Shown here in pieces: positions 19,784 through 34,700 of a stretch of DNA of 64,000 nt. The position numbers and the translations under genes were made by a program. The stretch lies in contig JADDOH010023189.1 in the NCBI GenBank assembly GCA_016648135.1, positions 38,165 through 102,164 on the forward strand, written 5' to 3'. The notes under the pieces are model-generated. The model was not told the DNA's origin, did no database searches, and saw nothing but the letters and a program-made list of their open reading frames with translations. Source of the stretch: Agrypnia vestita (Eukaryota > Arthropoda > Insecta > Trichoptera > Phryganeidae). Within the stretch, counting starts at the first letter, position 1, and every line of letters starts with the position of its first letter.

Positions 19784-22700
19784 AATGACGTGTCGCCTCT
19801 GAGGCATATTTTTCTGTACCAGCACGTAGGGAGTGCGTCGTCCAGGGCTATGTGGGCCCTGTGTCTGGGCCCCACCAGGAAAGGCCATGTATTCGTGCTG
19901 GACACGGTGAGGACTAACCAGATGCCCAACATGAACACCATGTACAATGTGGAAAGAATTGCCAAGTAATTAAAGTTTTGTCAATACACTAATCAATTTT
20001 GTCTCACTCGAGAGCTTGGAATTTTAAAAACAATTGAGTCATTACTCATTAAAAAATTACAAAAATTGGCTGAGTTATAGCAATTTGAAGTTAGCGTGGC
20101 TTGTGAATTTTTAAACGAATTATATTATTATTTTGTGTTTTTCTCGAAACTCCCTTTTTCTTGTTGGAGAATATTTCTCAAAAACTATTGCGATGATTTA
20201 GTTAAAATTTTGTACACACCTCACTAATAACATTGTCTACGATATAGCGTACGATTTTTTTACATGCTTTTTATTAACTATTTTGTCTGTTTGTGGTGGA
20301 ATCATCTAATTGATTTTTCACCAATTTCCAGACTAGCTAAAGCTCTGAAACTTTTAACATTTACGTAAAGTGGACGATTATACATTATTAAATAATTTTC
20401 GACATGATTCGGTCATTATTGCGATTAAATTTAATAAACAGGTCACTCACATTAAATTAATAATTACGTCATTCAAAAGCAAGAGCTGCAGAAACAGCTG
20501 AAGAACATGCTATTCGAAAATTTGTTTTAAACTTTAAAACGACATGTTTAATATTTGGATACAGCATGGGTGATGTTAAAAGATCGATTATGAATGTATG
20601 CAAAGAAAGCGTATAAAAGCATGCAAAAATTATTGTGAAAAAGGACAAGGAACGAGACAGAATTCAATGATTTAATGAAACTCGAAATTTTGAAAATAAT
20701 TTATTAACGAAAAATATTAACTGCAATAATTAAAAGCAATTTTTTCAAAATTTCTTACTCAATTTAATATAATTTTATATTGATATTATCATTATAGGAT
20801 ATCTTCTGGTACTGAAGAATCTCAACTTCCTCCAGCTGATGTAACATTTGAAGTGCGTTGTGAGACCGACGTGAAACAGATATACCGGCTAATACAACGT
20901 GCGTTGCTGGACTACAGAGAGGAAAACAAAGGACCTACTTTGTGCGCTGTGCAGTCGACCATTTCCCTCCCCGCTTTACAAACCCTCATGCCTGGTTAGT
21001 TGTGAAATTCTTTGAATGACAACATATTATGGTATGTACCTAATGTCATTTGAACTGTACTTGTAAATTGGCAGGTCTGAGTGAATATCCTTTGGTACCA
21101 ATTCATGTGCGGGATGTGGAATCTTTATACGGATCATTAGATTGGCAGAGACTCGGTGCAAGATCTATTATCAGACACTATCTTAACTTGGATACCGTCA
21201 TAGATCTGACTACAGAACAATGCAGGTAAGAAAATTGAGTGTATTGTCACGGGTTTATGGCTATGGGAGGCAATTAAACACTTAAAATTAATTATTGCTT
21301 TATTTATTCAGTAGCCACTATACACAAATTTAATTGAAGCACCGTAATTAGCACTCATCATCACTCCTGAATCCTGATATACTGAAGCATGTTGCTTAAA
21401 TTGCTCAAGTTCACACTAGAAAATTTCTCACCTGCTGGTAGGTACTCCCGTATTTTATCGCTGGTCATCTAATCTTGATTCACTGTCTTTGTCGTTTTAT
21501 CTGTGATTTCCACTAGACGTTAAAACAAACTGTTGCGCAGCAAGCCTGACATTCTTATATAGTCAATGTTGTTTTGCGATGTTTCTGGAATCCAGTAGAT
21601 TATCCAGACCCTTATAGTAATTTCCAATTTACTGTAAAAGGTGTAGAGTTCTATAAAATCCTCGATTACATGTAGTTCTTTCTGCTTCTATCATCTCTAC
21701 AGTATTAAAAATGTATCTATACCATATTGTGATCATTGTAGAGCAGTTTGTTCAGTAATGTGATATCAGATTGTTACATTAATATTTTACTAGCAGTAAA
21801 GCAATCGATTATCAAAAAACAATGAAATAGCTGATCTCTAGTCATATTTTGAATTCTTCAGCATGCATTCCTTCATTCACGTTGCCAAAAATTTATAGCG
21901 TCAAAACATTCACTTTAATTTTTAAGACTAAAAAGTTTATATAATAAATAAATATTCAAGACTGTTGGTTTACCAATATTAGATCCGATTACATATTTAC
22001 ATTTCAATCCATTTGCGTACAATCTCAAAACTTTCAATTTCAACCGTTCAAGTTTGACATGTCATCTTAACCTAGAAATTAATATCAACGACAGTTATTG
22101 ACAGTTACATCAAAAATTTACTTGCCAGCAGAACAAATAAAATTGATTTATGAAAATATAAATATCTATTTATTTCGTTAAATTTCATTCTTTCTACACA
22201 TTACATGATATCTAAATGTATTTTAAAATAATATGTACACCTCGCTTCTTTAACATTCCTTCCTTGCAGAGGTAGTCTTCAATACTTTACAGATAAATTG
22301 CTGTCTGCAATATGCTGCGAGTTAACTGATATTCCGTTTCTCTGCTGAGTTACTACATTTTTTTTCGACACTACAGGTTAAGTTAATACGTTATCCCGTT
22401 ACGCTTTTCATGGGGTAGGTCTTTGACCCGCTAGTAGTGATGGTTAAACCGTTACTTTAACTAGTTAAACATATTACTGTTAGTTGGGATTTGTAATTGT
22501 ATTGATTGATAATTGAAATATAACTGCTGTCTAGTACCGATTGAATTGTGAAATATCAGTTAGCAAACATCAATATATTCAGATACCAATCTCAAATAAC
22601 AGTTATTGTGTAACCAGTTAAAATACCATCACTACCCGCTGGCCCACTTACCTTGAAAATATAAATATGTAAAAATATTTTGAATAATGAATAAATAAAA

Positions 22701-25700
22701 GGTCTAAAAAACGTGTTGTGCAGACAATTTTGATTTTTATTTCTGTGTTCAATGCTTATAACTATTCATTTTTCGTGCAACCTGATTGTGAGATGTGTAT
22801 TTATAAATTTAACCGGAGTGTGCATTGAGAACAAGAAGCATGACTTTTATTTGAACATAATTAAAAAAAAAAAAATCGAAATTTAATAATTATCCGACAA
22901 AATATGACGAAAATTAAAATCTGAATAATATTATACTAATTATTGTAATAGGAATATTACGAGATATATCTCTTATGTCGGTTTCCTTTCAAAAAATATG
23001 CTTAGGAAAAATTATGCTTCTTGTTCTCACGGCACACCCCGTGGTGTTTAAATACTTAACGGGTTGTTTTTCATTAAAAAAATCATAAACATTCTGTACG
23101 GAACCCACCTTTGGAGTCTTTTTCACAATTGCTGCGCCATAAATCTGTTTAATTCCAGGATAGGTCCAGTTTACAACCTTCTCTTTCTCTGGTTAATATA
23201 GTGCTGTATCCCAGAGTAGCTTGTTGTGATGTGAAATTTTCCAAAATATATTATGCTTTGAAAATTTTTAAATGAAAATAATCTGGTTTGTTTAGGTACT
23301 TCCATGTTCCGATAGGTAATATGCCCGCTGATCCAACATTGTTTGGGGCAGATCTCTTCTTTGCACGCCATCTGATGAAACACAATTTTGTGCTGTGGTG
23401 TTCTAACATGGACAGACCTGATCTAGGTGGCAGGGAAACAGACGATAATATGTAAGTTAATTTAATTTTTAATGGTCATTCTACCTGCAATATAAAACAT
23501 GTTAGTATAGTAAAAATTTGTTAGTATAGTAAAACCCCGTTAACTCGAACCCCGATAATTCGAAATTTTTAAAACTCATAAGTCCCAAAATGTTAATTTC
23601 GTAGTAGATTAATTCCGATAATTCGAAAACCCCGGTAATTCGTAATTCTAAATAATGTTTAGCCCCTTGCGCCATAAATCGATTCATTATAGTTCTCATA
23701 ATGAAAAAAAAAATTTGACAATTGAAAGAAATATTGCGATTTTTTTCACAAGTGAGAACAACGAATATGTCAATAAATTTAATAACAAAAATGATGCGAT
23801 CTCTGTATTAGCATAATAAAGAGTGCGTTCTCAAAATGATTTCTTTAAATGTACAAAACTAGAGTTTTCCACATAATTAACGGCTAAAAAAAGCCTTTAC
23901 TTGATTTTAAAACATGAGTTTTACAATTTTGGAAAAAAAATTGCAATCGAATCACGATTTTTTTTTGTACCTTGAATTTTTAATTAACGGGGTTCTGCCT
24001 AATTGAAAAGTTTTTTTTTGGGTCCCTTGAATTTCGAATTAACGAGGTTCTACTGTATTTACAATTAACTATGTCTTATATGTTTATCTGTAAAGGTCAT
24101 CCGACCTGTTGATAACCTTTAAAAAAAAAGTTAAAAAATTGATGTGCCCATATCAATCATCGCAGACGTTAGACTCTTGGTAATGCAAGTTTTAATTATT
24201 TTTTTAAATATACATTAACTGACCAATTTCCTTGATGAAACCACTTTCACCAACCACAATCAATGTGGATATTTTTAAATTTATTAAATAATATTTTTCC
24301 AATTAGGCTAGTCAGCGAGACTGAGGAACTCGGGGGATGCAGTCAGAGCACGTCGGGGGCCTACTCTGGCGTGTGTGTGGAGTTAGAAACAGAGTCGCTC
24401 GCGGTTTGCGCCCTCCTCCAAGCTGCTCAGGTGCTGCATGCGGAGGGAACCAGCGCGGCCACCAGCTTCGGTGCCCAGCCGCAGGCCCTCATACAAGACG
24501 CCATTGCTCTGTCAGGTGAGCTTTATATTTAAGAGTTATCATAAATTTATTGCAACATTGTTTGTTGATATAGAAGCATATGTATAGACTATTTTAAACT
24601 TCTCCCGGTGCTAAAATAAAAACGTGCATACCGATGCTGTAAACTCAGAGTACTTGTGGACTTTTGCCACTTTTATGTCAGATAAATCTCAATCAGTCAA
24701 ATAAAAAAAAACAAATAAATTCATATTAATCATTTATATAACAGATTATGTGTATATAAGAAAATATATACATAATATATCGATTAATATGTTAGAGTGC
24801 TCAAAATGAGAAAATGTCAATAACACTGCGCTCCCTCGCACCACTCTCCACTCCAATCCATACACGTATTGAGAAATTAATGTCAGTTTCTTCGAGAAAA
24901 CATTTTTTTTATTGCGTCCGGTAATATTTACAGATTGTAATTATTTCACCAAATATATAGACATCTCGGCGGAATGCCTAAAATATGAGCTCTGTATTTA
25001 GTATATTTACAGAGATTTTCACATAATTAGAGGCAATGTCACTCATTTATTTATGGTATTTTTATTTTATTTATTTATGGTTTTTGTGTTGTTTTGTTTG
25101 TTGTTGGTTTTTGTGTGCAATGTCACTCATTTTACAGCACCAGAGGGAAATGGTTAATGATGAAAATATTGAATAGGTCCCGGAGCTTCAGTTGGCTATG
25201 ATGAATCATCACAGTGCAGCGCTGCCTTTAAAGTTCTACGTTCAATGGTGGCCGCTTGGCTGAGGGACGTGTCTTCGTACAAGAATGTCTTTGCTGATTT
25301 CCAAATATCACATTTTTACAGGTATTTTATACATTTATATATGCGTAATTTTTATCAGGCATTTCAAAAAATTAAATAAATTATTGTATTGATGAAGAAA
25401 AACACCTTCCATCTTTTAACACAGTCACAGCCAGTTTCCATACAAATTCATGCAACAAACAATCCAAATTCTTACTGATTCTTACTGGCCGAATATCTCT
25501 GTGCTGAGGCCTAAAACGACCCACTCATGTAACATGTGCCAATAAATCTCAATTCTTTGTTTTTACACGATTTTGAAATAACATGATCCATAAAAAAACA
25601 AAAGGAGAGTGAATGATGTTCTGGATGCAATTATGATCAATAAAAATCAAGTGTCAAAGTGGAGCAAGACTAGCGGTACATAATGGAGTTCTGGTGCCAA

Positions 25701-28700
25701 TTCTGATGTATGGAAGTGATAACTGGAATTGGCTATAAAAAAACGAAAGTAGACTGAATGCGATAGAAATGCAGTCACTTAGATGTATGCGTAGAATATA
25801 TTTGTACGATAGAGCAGAGAATGAATGAATTAGAAGTGAATGTAATGCCGGCTGTAGCGTAATAGATAAAATAAAGAAAGGATCGCTAAGATGGTTTGGC
25901 CATGTGGAACAGATGAATGAGGAAGGGATTTATGGTGCAAGGCTCTAAGAATTATATAGAATTACGAATTATCGGAGTTTTCGAATTATCAGGGTTACTC
26001 AACTATGAAGTTGACATTTTCTAATGTTCTAAGAATTTCGAATTATGACGAATTTCGAATTATCAGGTTTTGAAGTAATGGGATTTTACTGTACAAGAAA
26101 TATCTGTGTTAAGTTCTTAATGACCTAGCCTAATGTGGCCCTCGTAACCCAGTGGGCATGGCCCTGGCTTCTCACACCGAGGTTTCCGGGTTCGACTCGC
26201 TGTGAGGTAACAATTAATCTATATGATGTTGACCTGTTGAAGCGTTTAAAAAAGTAAATAAATACCTTGCCCCTGTATTGTCACATGCAAATGACAATTT
26301 TATTAATGATTTTTTTTATCTCATTCAATGTCTTACACCTTATCATCGGTGGTTGATTTGATTTAATGTTTAGATGGTTGCGAACTCCGACATGTTTGTT
26401 ATATGATCCTGCCCTGAGACGTACGCTACATAATCTGATGAAGAAGCTATTTCTCCAGCTTATCGCTGAATTCAAGAGACTCGGCTCGCAAATTGTGTTT
26501 GCAAATTTTAATAAGATTATTCTATGGACCAAGAAACATTCCGTTACGGATGCAATAGGTAAATATTTATGTAATTCAGTAAATAATAAATTATTCTTCA
26601 CATAAATATTATGCAAAAATTAACATGCATCTACTTGAACATGCAAATATTTTTTTGATTCACAGGCTATGTGGAATTTGTTGTGCAAAGTATAAGAAAC
26701 AAGGAATTATTTCACGGAATCGAGATATCATATAAACAATGCTGGTCTTACATGTTATGGTTGGATTTGGCGAACCACGCTGGCATCAAGGTATTTCATC
26801 TTTACTTGATAATAAATAACGTAATCAAAAATATAGATATCTCATACCAACGGCAACATCTGTACTAGTTTATGGATATGACAAATTTTCAACCACAGAG
26901 GGCGGTAATAAAAATACAACTCACATAGGGAACAAGGTGTGCAAAGTTAAGATGTACAGGGTATTTCATTTGAGTCGAAAATGTTCAAGCAACCATGACC
27001 TTATATTAATAGTTATGGAGATATGCAATATCAAAGCTTGCATTTTTTTCCAATATTTCTGACCTATTTTTTGCTAAAAGTTTAACTATCATTACATTAA
27101 TTTATAATGATCATGATAAATTCATATGCCTTAATAAATGTCTAATAAAATAATAAAAACCTTGCAGAAATTGAAAATAGAATTTTCAAGGTCATTTTTC
27201 ATAATCAATATAAGTTAATGTAATGATAGTTGCAAATTTTTGCAAAAGAAAAAATCAAAAATATTGAAAAAAAAATGCAAACTTTGACATTTCATATCTT
27301 TATAACTGTTGATCATGGTTGCTTAAAATTTTTTTACTCATTAACAAGGCAGGAAGACACCTGTATACAACTCCCAAAAAAAATTGATAGATGTGGTAGT
27401 CTGTCATGGGTGGTATTGGTGAATGTTACATTGTTTTAAGTGGTCTTAAGCCAGCCGTACGATAAGTCGTAAGCCCTATGAACACCCAAAAAAGACTTCC
27501 ATACCTACTTACCCATATAAAAAAAATACCTTCGTCTCTATGAGACATCTATTATATACTGAATGAATACTGTATATATAGGGTATAAAAAAGCAAAGGT
27601 AGCAATATTCAAAAAAATAAAAAATGTTTTGAACGCAATTACCGAGGATTGTTAATTTAAAATGTCCTGAATTTTAGATTATATGTATCTATCCCTTCCA
27701 AAATCATATAGTCTTATGTTTTCTATAAAATCTCAAATTCAGTAGACTATAAATTAGTAAACCTCGGTGACTGCATTAATTTTTTTTGATATTGCTGCCT
27801 TTGCTTTTAACTCCACATAAGAAATTATGATTAATGTATTTATTTGGGAAGGAATTCAGAATTGTTTTATATGTATATTTTTGTGATTTCACAGGGTAAG
27901 CTTCCCAAAGGGTTAAGAGAAGTGGGAGAGTCGCAGATAACGGAATCTCCAGCAGAAGATATGGAAGGTGACGATGATGAGGATGTACGTATTTTGCATG
28001 TGTAATAATGTACGACTTACGGTCGTTAGACCTAACTCTTTAATAATGTACGACTGTTATATTAAACATAGAATTGGACTTTGCGCAAATTCTGCTAACT
28101 TTTTATAACTATCTTTGTTTAGATATAAAATTATTTTAGTACCAGTTTTCAAGCAGTCAATAATTATCATAAAAAACGTTTTTATAGTTAGTTAACATCA
28201 CAAGAGTCTAAAAATAATGGCAACTACACATTATCAAAGTCTCTTGAATAATCCACATGAATCTAGAATCATCTGTTCTGATTCGGTGAATAGAATATTC
28301 TTAAAGAAACCATAATCATTAGAAATATGAAGCAATTGGTCGAACATTTGCTAATTTAATTTGGGCACTGTTTTTTAATTCACACTATTTCGCATTTAAT
28401 CACTCGTCTGTGGAACACTTTATTAACGCTTGCTGGAATATTTCCACACATTCACAGAGAATTCACGTCAATTTGCAAGTAACTGGTTGCACTTATTTTC
28501 AAACGCCAGTTAGGTACTCCGCTTAATTTATTATCGTTGCCCGCACTCGCTCACCACACTGTATTGTCGCTGGGTTCTATGTCGCACGTCAAACGCCAAA
28601 ACAATAAACTCGCTCCGTTGTCGCACGCCAGGCCTTTTATAGATGACACCGCTTTCTAGATGTTTCAACGACTTTCCTTGCACTTCCATTGGTCGATCAA

Positions 28701-31700
28701 CTTTGCCAGGGAGAGTGTCCTAAACGAATCCAGAGTGTTCCATAGTGTTGTTGTCTCCGAGAATTTTCGAGAGATTTTATTGTGCGTAATTCCTTTTGAC
28801 TCTCCATCTCATTACAATATGTTTGTTCTTATCACCAGCCATGAGAATCAACTATTTCTGATCACCCGCTTCACACAAGGATAATGTAAATCCTGTATAA
28901 GATAATATAAATTTTTAATGCAGATTAGAATGACTATGTACATAGTAACTTTGATATGCAATCTCAAAAATAATGTTGAAATCTAAGACTTATGGTAATA
29001 TTAAAATCTAAGATGTTTTCAGGAATCAATTGAAATGAATTGGAATCTGATGGAGTACCTGGCTGAAGCGGTTCGGGAGCCATTTGCTGGAGCCGTAGCG
29101 GGATACATCAGCGCTGCCCACACCCAACCCAATGAACTACCAACACTGCTAAGGGGAGAGATGTCACAAAAACTTTTTCAGTAAGTTCAATGGCCAAGTT
29201 TTTGATCTACATATATTATGTGAAGGATTTAAGTATTTTTTTAAGTAATAATTTTAGAGCATTGGAATAGAAATTAATAAGTAACATTTGTAGAATAGTT
29301 TGTAGTCAATGTGTGGCGTATCTTTAAATGATGTGTAATAGATAAAGTAAAACCACAATAATTCAAAATTAATCATATTTCGAAATATTGAAAATACATA
29401 AGTCCCAAAATGTCAATTTTATAGTAGATTAACTCCGATAATTTGAAAACCCCGGTAATTTGTAATTCGAAATTTTTAGGTGTTCCACCATAAATCAATA
29501 CATTATAAGTCAAAAAAAATTTTAACAAGTTATAAAAAACTAACAATGGCGCGGGTTTTTGATTGTATGTTGGGAGACATTTATGTATCGCGTATTTTCA
29601 CATATTTTTGGATGATTGTATTTTTGAGTTGGAAAAAGATGTAATCGAAAGTTAAAATCAAGTGGAGATTGAAGATTCCTCCATAAATTCAAAGATAACT
29701 ATCTAAACATTTTCAATTACGACCATACAAACATGACTAATCGGAAAAAAGTTATCAGAATTTTTTTTATATAAATTTAGACAAAACATAATCTAATCTG
29801 AATTATTTCAAAAATATTTTGACCTACATTTTCTTGGAAGGTAATTTTTTTGTTATTAAATTATCACTGTAAATTTAAGTATAGGAAAAATTAAAGTGCT
29901 CTGCTCTAGTCGCAAGTGAGAACAGCAAATATGTCAATATTGGGCACTTTAGCACAAACTTTGAATTAGCATAAGAAATTAAATACGTACTCTTTTCAAA
30001 ATAATTTTTTGAAATATGCAAAAATACCTATTGTTTTTTAGTTTAATTTAATTTTTAGTGTTTTTTTTTTGGGTCCCTTGAATTTTGAATTAACGAGGTT
30101 CTCCTGTAGTTAGTATCTTTTCTCTCAATTATTTATATGTATTTTGTTTCAGAATAACCGAAAAGATTCATTCAAAAATGCCATCATTTCAATGGGAAAA
30201 TGATGGGAGTTTAATGAGTGTGTATTATGATGGGCAAAATGGCAAGAGAAACCCAGCTTTAGAGTTTGTAAACGCAATATGCAAGGTGTTTGAGCTGGAT
30301 TCAACAATGGAAGAAGAGGTATGTTACACGTTTTCTAAAGTAATTTATTAATTATTATTACAGAATCGGGAAGAATGTTGATGATAACACTTTGATTCTG
30401 AAGACACTAAATTATCGTTTTAATCAGAATGCAAAATAAAGAATACATTCATATTCTTCATTTTGCATTCTAGGCTACTTTAGTAATCAATTTTTTATTT
30501 TTATGAAGGCACGTCAAAAATGATCTACACTTTTCGTTCTACAATTTATTTATACAAAGGTAGGGGTTCTTCGTATACATCATTTCTTTACATAGTCATC
30601 ACCCTTGTCAATGCGCTTGGTCCAGCAGACCAAAAGCTTGCATATTCCTTCCAAGAAGGTTTTCGGTTGGTTGCAAAGTCACTTTTGCATCACTTCCTAT
30701 AAATCTAAGTCTGTGGGAATCTTTACGTGGGCCAAGCTTGTCGTGATGATAGGCAGAATCAGAAGAAGACACAACCTCACCAATGATAACTCGCCTATTC
30801 GTTAGAACCATCTCGAGCTAATAAAGCACTGTCCCCTTTTTTGATCTATGGTGAATATCAGCCCCTTTCATACCCTTCAGTGGAGTGGACATAATTAGAC
30901 TGTAATACTCAGAAGGCAAATGACGCAATCAAGATCAAATTTACATGTGACTGCAGTCGTATCAACTGGAGCACATACCACGCGCACACAGGAGACAGTA
31001 TTATAACCCTGAAGGGGTGTTATGGCAAAAGTGTAGATAATTTTTAACTTTCTAGTAATACTAAATAATGATACTACTGTAACCTATTATGTATATTTGT
31101 AAACTAATATTGGCCAATAGAACTGTTTGAATTTAGAGAAGTTTGAAACAGTATTATGAACCTTGAAAAATATTACTAGCTACGTCTGACATTTTTGGAT
31201 ACTAAATTTTTAAATGAAGAAAAATTACACTCCTATAATCAAACTTGATACGACAAATTGATAGACTGGATTAACGTTCATCACTAAGTTTTTCTATTCA
31301 GGATATATTATACAATGTATCCTGAAAAAAATTTGCTTATGAGTAGACGTAGCTTGAATGACTTAAGGCAACAAGCAAGTAATACAAGAGTAATTATTAT
31401 AATTGAGGGGTATAAAAACAAAGGCAGCAAAATATCCCACTGAAGCGTTTCTGAGATGAATACGAAGAACCTGTCACCACTCAAGGAAATTTCTCTGGAA
31501 TCTACGAAACCTACATCATATTAGAAATATGTTTTTAAAATTTATTATTAAAACACCGGCATATAATAAGAGAGGCAGTAAAGTGGTAAATAGAAATATA
31601 CCAACTTTCAACACAACTTTTGGCCAACGAAGCTATATCTATTTTGCAACAAAACTCTACAACATCCTTCCTCCAACCTTCAAAAATATTGAAAAGATTG

Positions 31701-34700
31701 AAGAGTTCAAAAAAAGATAAAAGTATGGCTAAATCAAGTTGATGCAGATAAATTAAAAGGAGTATTAAAAACTAAGTATAAATTTAAAAATAGAAAATAA
31801 ATAGGTATATTGCTTGCCCAACGTAAATTGGCATGCGGCGACTTTGGAACTTAAACCCGCACCCGGCGGTAACTCCTTGCCCTGTCATTCAGTTAATTCT
31901 CGTATTTGAGCGCGAGCTGTGACATCTTGATTTCCAATATACGCTGAATTATTATGTCCAAAACAGTCCGGGATGGTGCAAGAACAATTGCCAATGAAAT
32001 ATTAAAGTTTTGTGAAGTTGAAAAAGCAAATAATGGACCGATATTACCGTTTGACAGGTTGACAGATACAGCTGCCGCCATTACTGGTCTGTTTCTTTAG
32101 TGTTGCCCGACCAAATCTCTATTAAAGGCTCTGACACCGATCACCAGACATTCTGTACATTATGTATTGTGTAATAAATTTACACCCTGGCAACTTTTGT
32201 TATGCGACAGGGACGCCCTCCCTCGCACGCCAATTTATACTGGTACGTCTATAAACTAGTCCGCCTTAGCACAGGAACCCCTAGTGAGGAGGACCAAGAA
32301 CATAAATATGAACAATAACATTATACATATATACATGTACAAATTGTATCTGAATAGAAACTAATAAAATAAAAATTTAAAAAAACAATTACACCTCAGT
32401 TCTTCTTTTATGTATAAATATACAAGTATAAATAAATATTTAACTAGTAAATAAGGATATTGCTGTGTTTGCTACCATATGGTGGACATTGCTGCTTTTG
32501 CTGTTTACATACCTGGATATTGCTGACTTTACTAAGATGTTTCAGTCTAAAATCGATAACAACTGTCACTTTAGTAGGCAACGGCCATTTTGTCAAGTGA
32601 AATATTCTTGGGGAGTTGATTGGTTGAAGTGGATATTGCTGCCTTTGCTTTTTACACTACCAGGATATTGCTATCTTTGCAATAGTGATTTGGAAACTTG
32701 ATTTTGGAAGGGATAGAGCTGTATTTCCTGTAGAATCACAATTTTAGTAAATTCTAAAATAGTCATCATCGGTTACTTCATTCAAAACATTTTTAATTAT
32801 TTGGATATTCCTGCCTTTGCATTTATACCCCTCAATTTTTCTCTTTTGATTTTGATGTATAATAAATACACGCCTAAAATTACTTAAGGAGTTAACATAT
32901 TCACCGCCCACAAAATTTTGCTTGCTATCCCTGTACACAGGTGTACAAGTCCTTTCATAAGTTCTCAGAAAAAATGTGTTAAATAACCAACCTACACAAA
33001 TAACAACAGAAGTATGGTGCAATATTTTTACTATCAACATAACACATCTAGCGTGTTGTACACACAGCGCTTACACTTATAGACATGTTATCTTAATACA
33101 TACTGGATGTGCTAGATAAATTTATTTTACTCTTAAAAATGTTGCATTTTTTTTGGTTTAGGTAAATCTACTGCGTCGTAACCTCCTGAGGCTAATTGGT
33201 GTCGGAGAGTTCAGCGAACTAGCTGTGTGGAGAGACCCGTGCTCATCCTTCACTCTGTGTGAAGTCATCTGTAAAGTCTGCAACCACTGTAGAGATATAG
33301 ACATGTGCAAAGATAATCACAGAGATGTTGAAAATGATTGGTACATGAGTTTTTTTTCATTTCATTTCAGAATTAGTAATATTTTGTGAGACATTGGAAG
33401 TATTAACCCTTTCCTCGCGGCTGTTATATATACATTAGAAGTATTAACCCTCTCCAGGCAGCTGTCATATATACTTGACACTTAAAAGCCGTGCCCATTT
33501 GGCGGGCGTCATACACATATGACACCAATTTTGAAAGGGCATTGTGGATAATACAATTCACTTCTTTGCTGCTTAGTGATAAATAAATTTTAAATAAACA
33601 TCTTATCAACATCTCTTAATAAATCTTCAAAACATTTATTATCTAATGTCATATACCTAATTCCATTTTATTCTCCGCATCGTGTGTTATACTGTCAGTT
33701 TGAATTTGGCGCCAAAACCTTCAGACCAATCTCCACTAGCCGTGCGCGTATATTGTATAGTCATATGTTACAAGGATTGTGCCTCAATATATTTTATAAA
33801 AAATACTGCTTCATAATAGTTTCTGTATTTTAATACAATATTTTTGTAGTGCGCATCTGATTACGTGTTTTTGTAATATATTGTGTGAAGCAATAGAAAA
33901 AATGTTTAAATGGCGTGCTTATTTTATCATACTGATCTTGGGTTACCTAGTTTGTGAATTTGTTTACAAATTTTGATTCACACACCTTCAAAAAACATTT
34001 GGTCATGATGGATGATGGTCGGAACTAAAACTTGGATTCTGATTTTGATATGACTAGAGGATAAATTCAATGTCATTTATGAATTTCCATCAGAAATTAC
34101 ACAAGAAAAATTAATCCTTCAATTAGCATAATGCAAAAATTTATTAATGATATATCTAAAAATAATATAAGAATAAAAACAATTATTATATCAGCAATGG
34201 CCAGTCTGTCAGGCGGGAATGGTAAGACTTGTACCATAATCTGTTTATATTTCATTGACACGCATATAAACAAAACGAAACCAATTGAATTTTATAGTTA
34301 TGACATTCTTAATGATGAACCTTGTCTGTCAGTATAAACGAGGAGTGAAATATGACATATTTATTAAGAAATTATCTTAAAATATAAAATAATATTATCT
34401 TTCACAAGCGTAAAATAGCGCCACCCGTGGGAACAGACTTACATTGTACTAGCTTAGCCGTCTAAGGGTTAATTTTTTTTTAGCCCGGTGTGCCTATGCC
34501 CTATCTGTGGAACGGCCTATGAAAATGCAGAATTAGAATGGAGACTTTTAGAAGCACTAAACAAAAAGGCAATGGCATATACGCTGCAAGATCTCATTTG
34601 TGTGCGTTGTCGTCAGGTACGTATATTTATTCCATTAATCCATTTTAAAAGATAATAAATGAACATAAATTATGGATGTCTTGCAGATGTGAAGACATAT

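Larger units (their letters stand above)
31404..32838. mobile_element. Composite element bounded by GAGGGGTATAAA inverted ends
   Basis: The left end TTGAGGGGTATAAAAACAAA and right end TGCATTTATACCCCTCAA are complementary. Inside are a LINE ORF tail (31529-31720), a 430-bp repeat shared with 46895-47330 in inverted orientation, and several scattered GGATATTGCTG...TTTGC units at 32455-32670. It lies in a large POLE intron. It could be one transposon with nested insertions or independent MITEs. Confidence 0.45.

Noticed and set aside
34131..34337. 68-codon ORF with a GGNGKT-like string
   Set aside because: Single chance motif in a piggyBac-like element inside a POLE intron; no supporting domain context.
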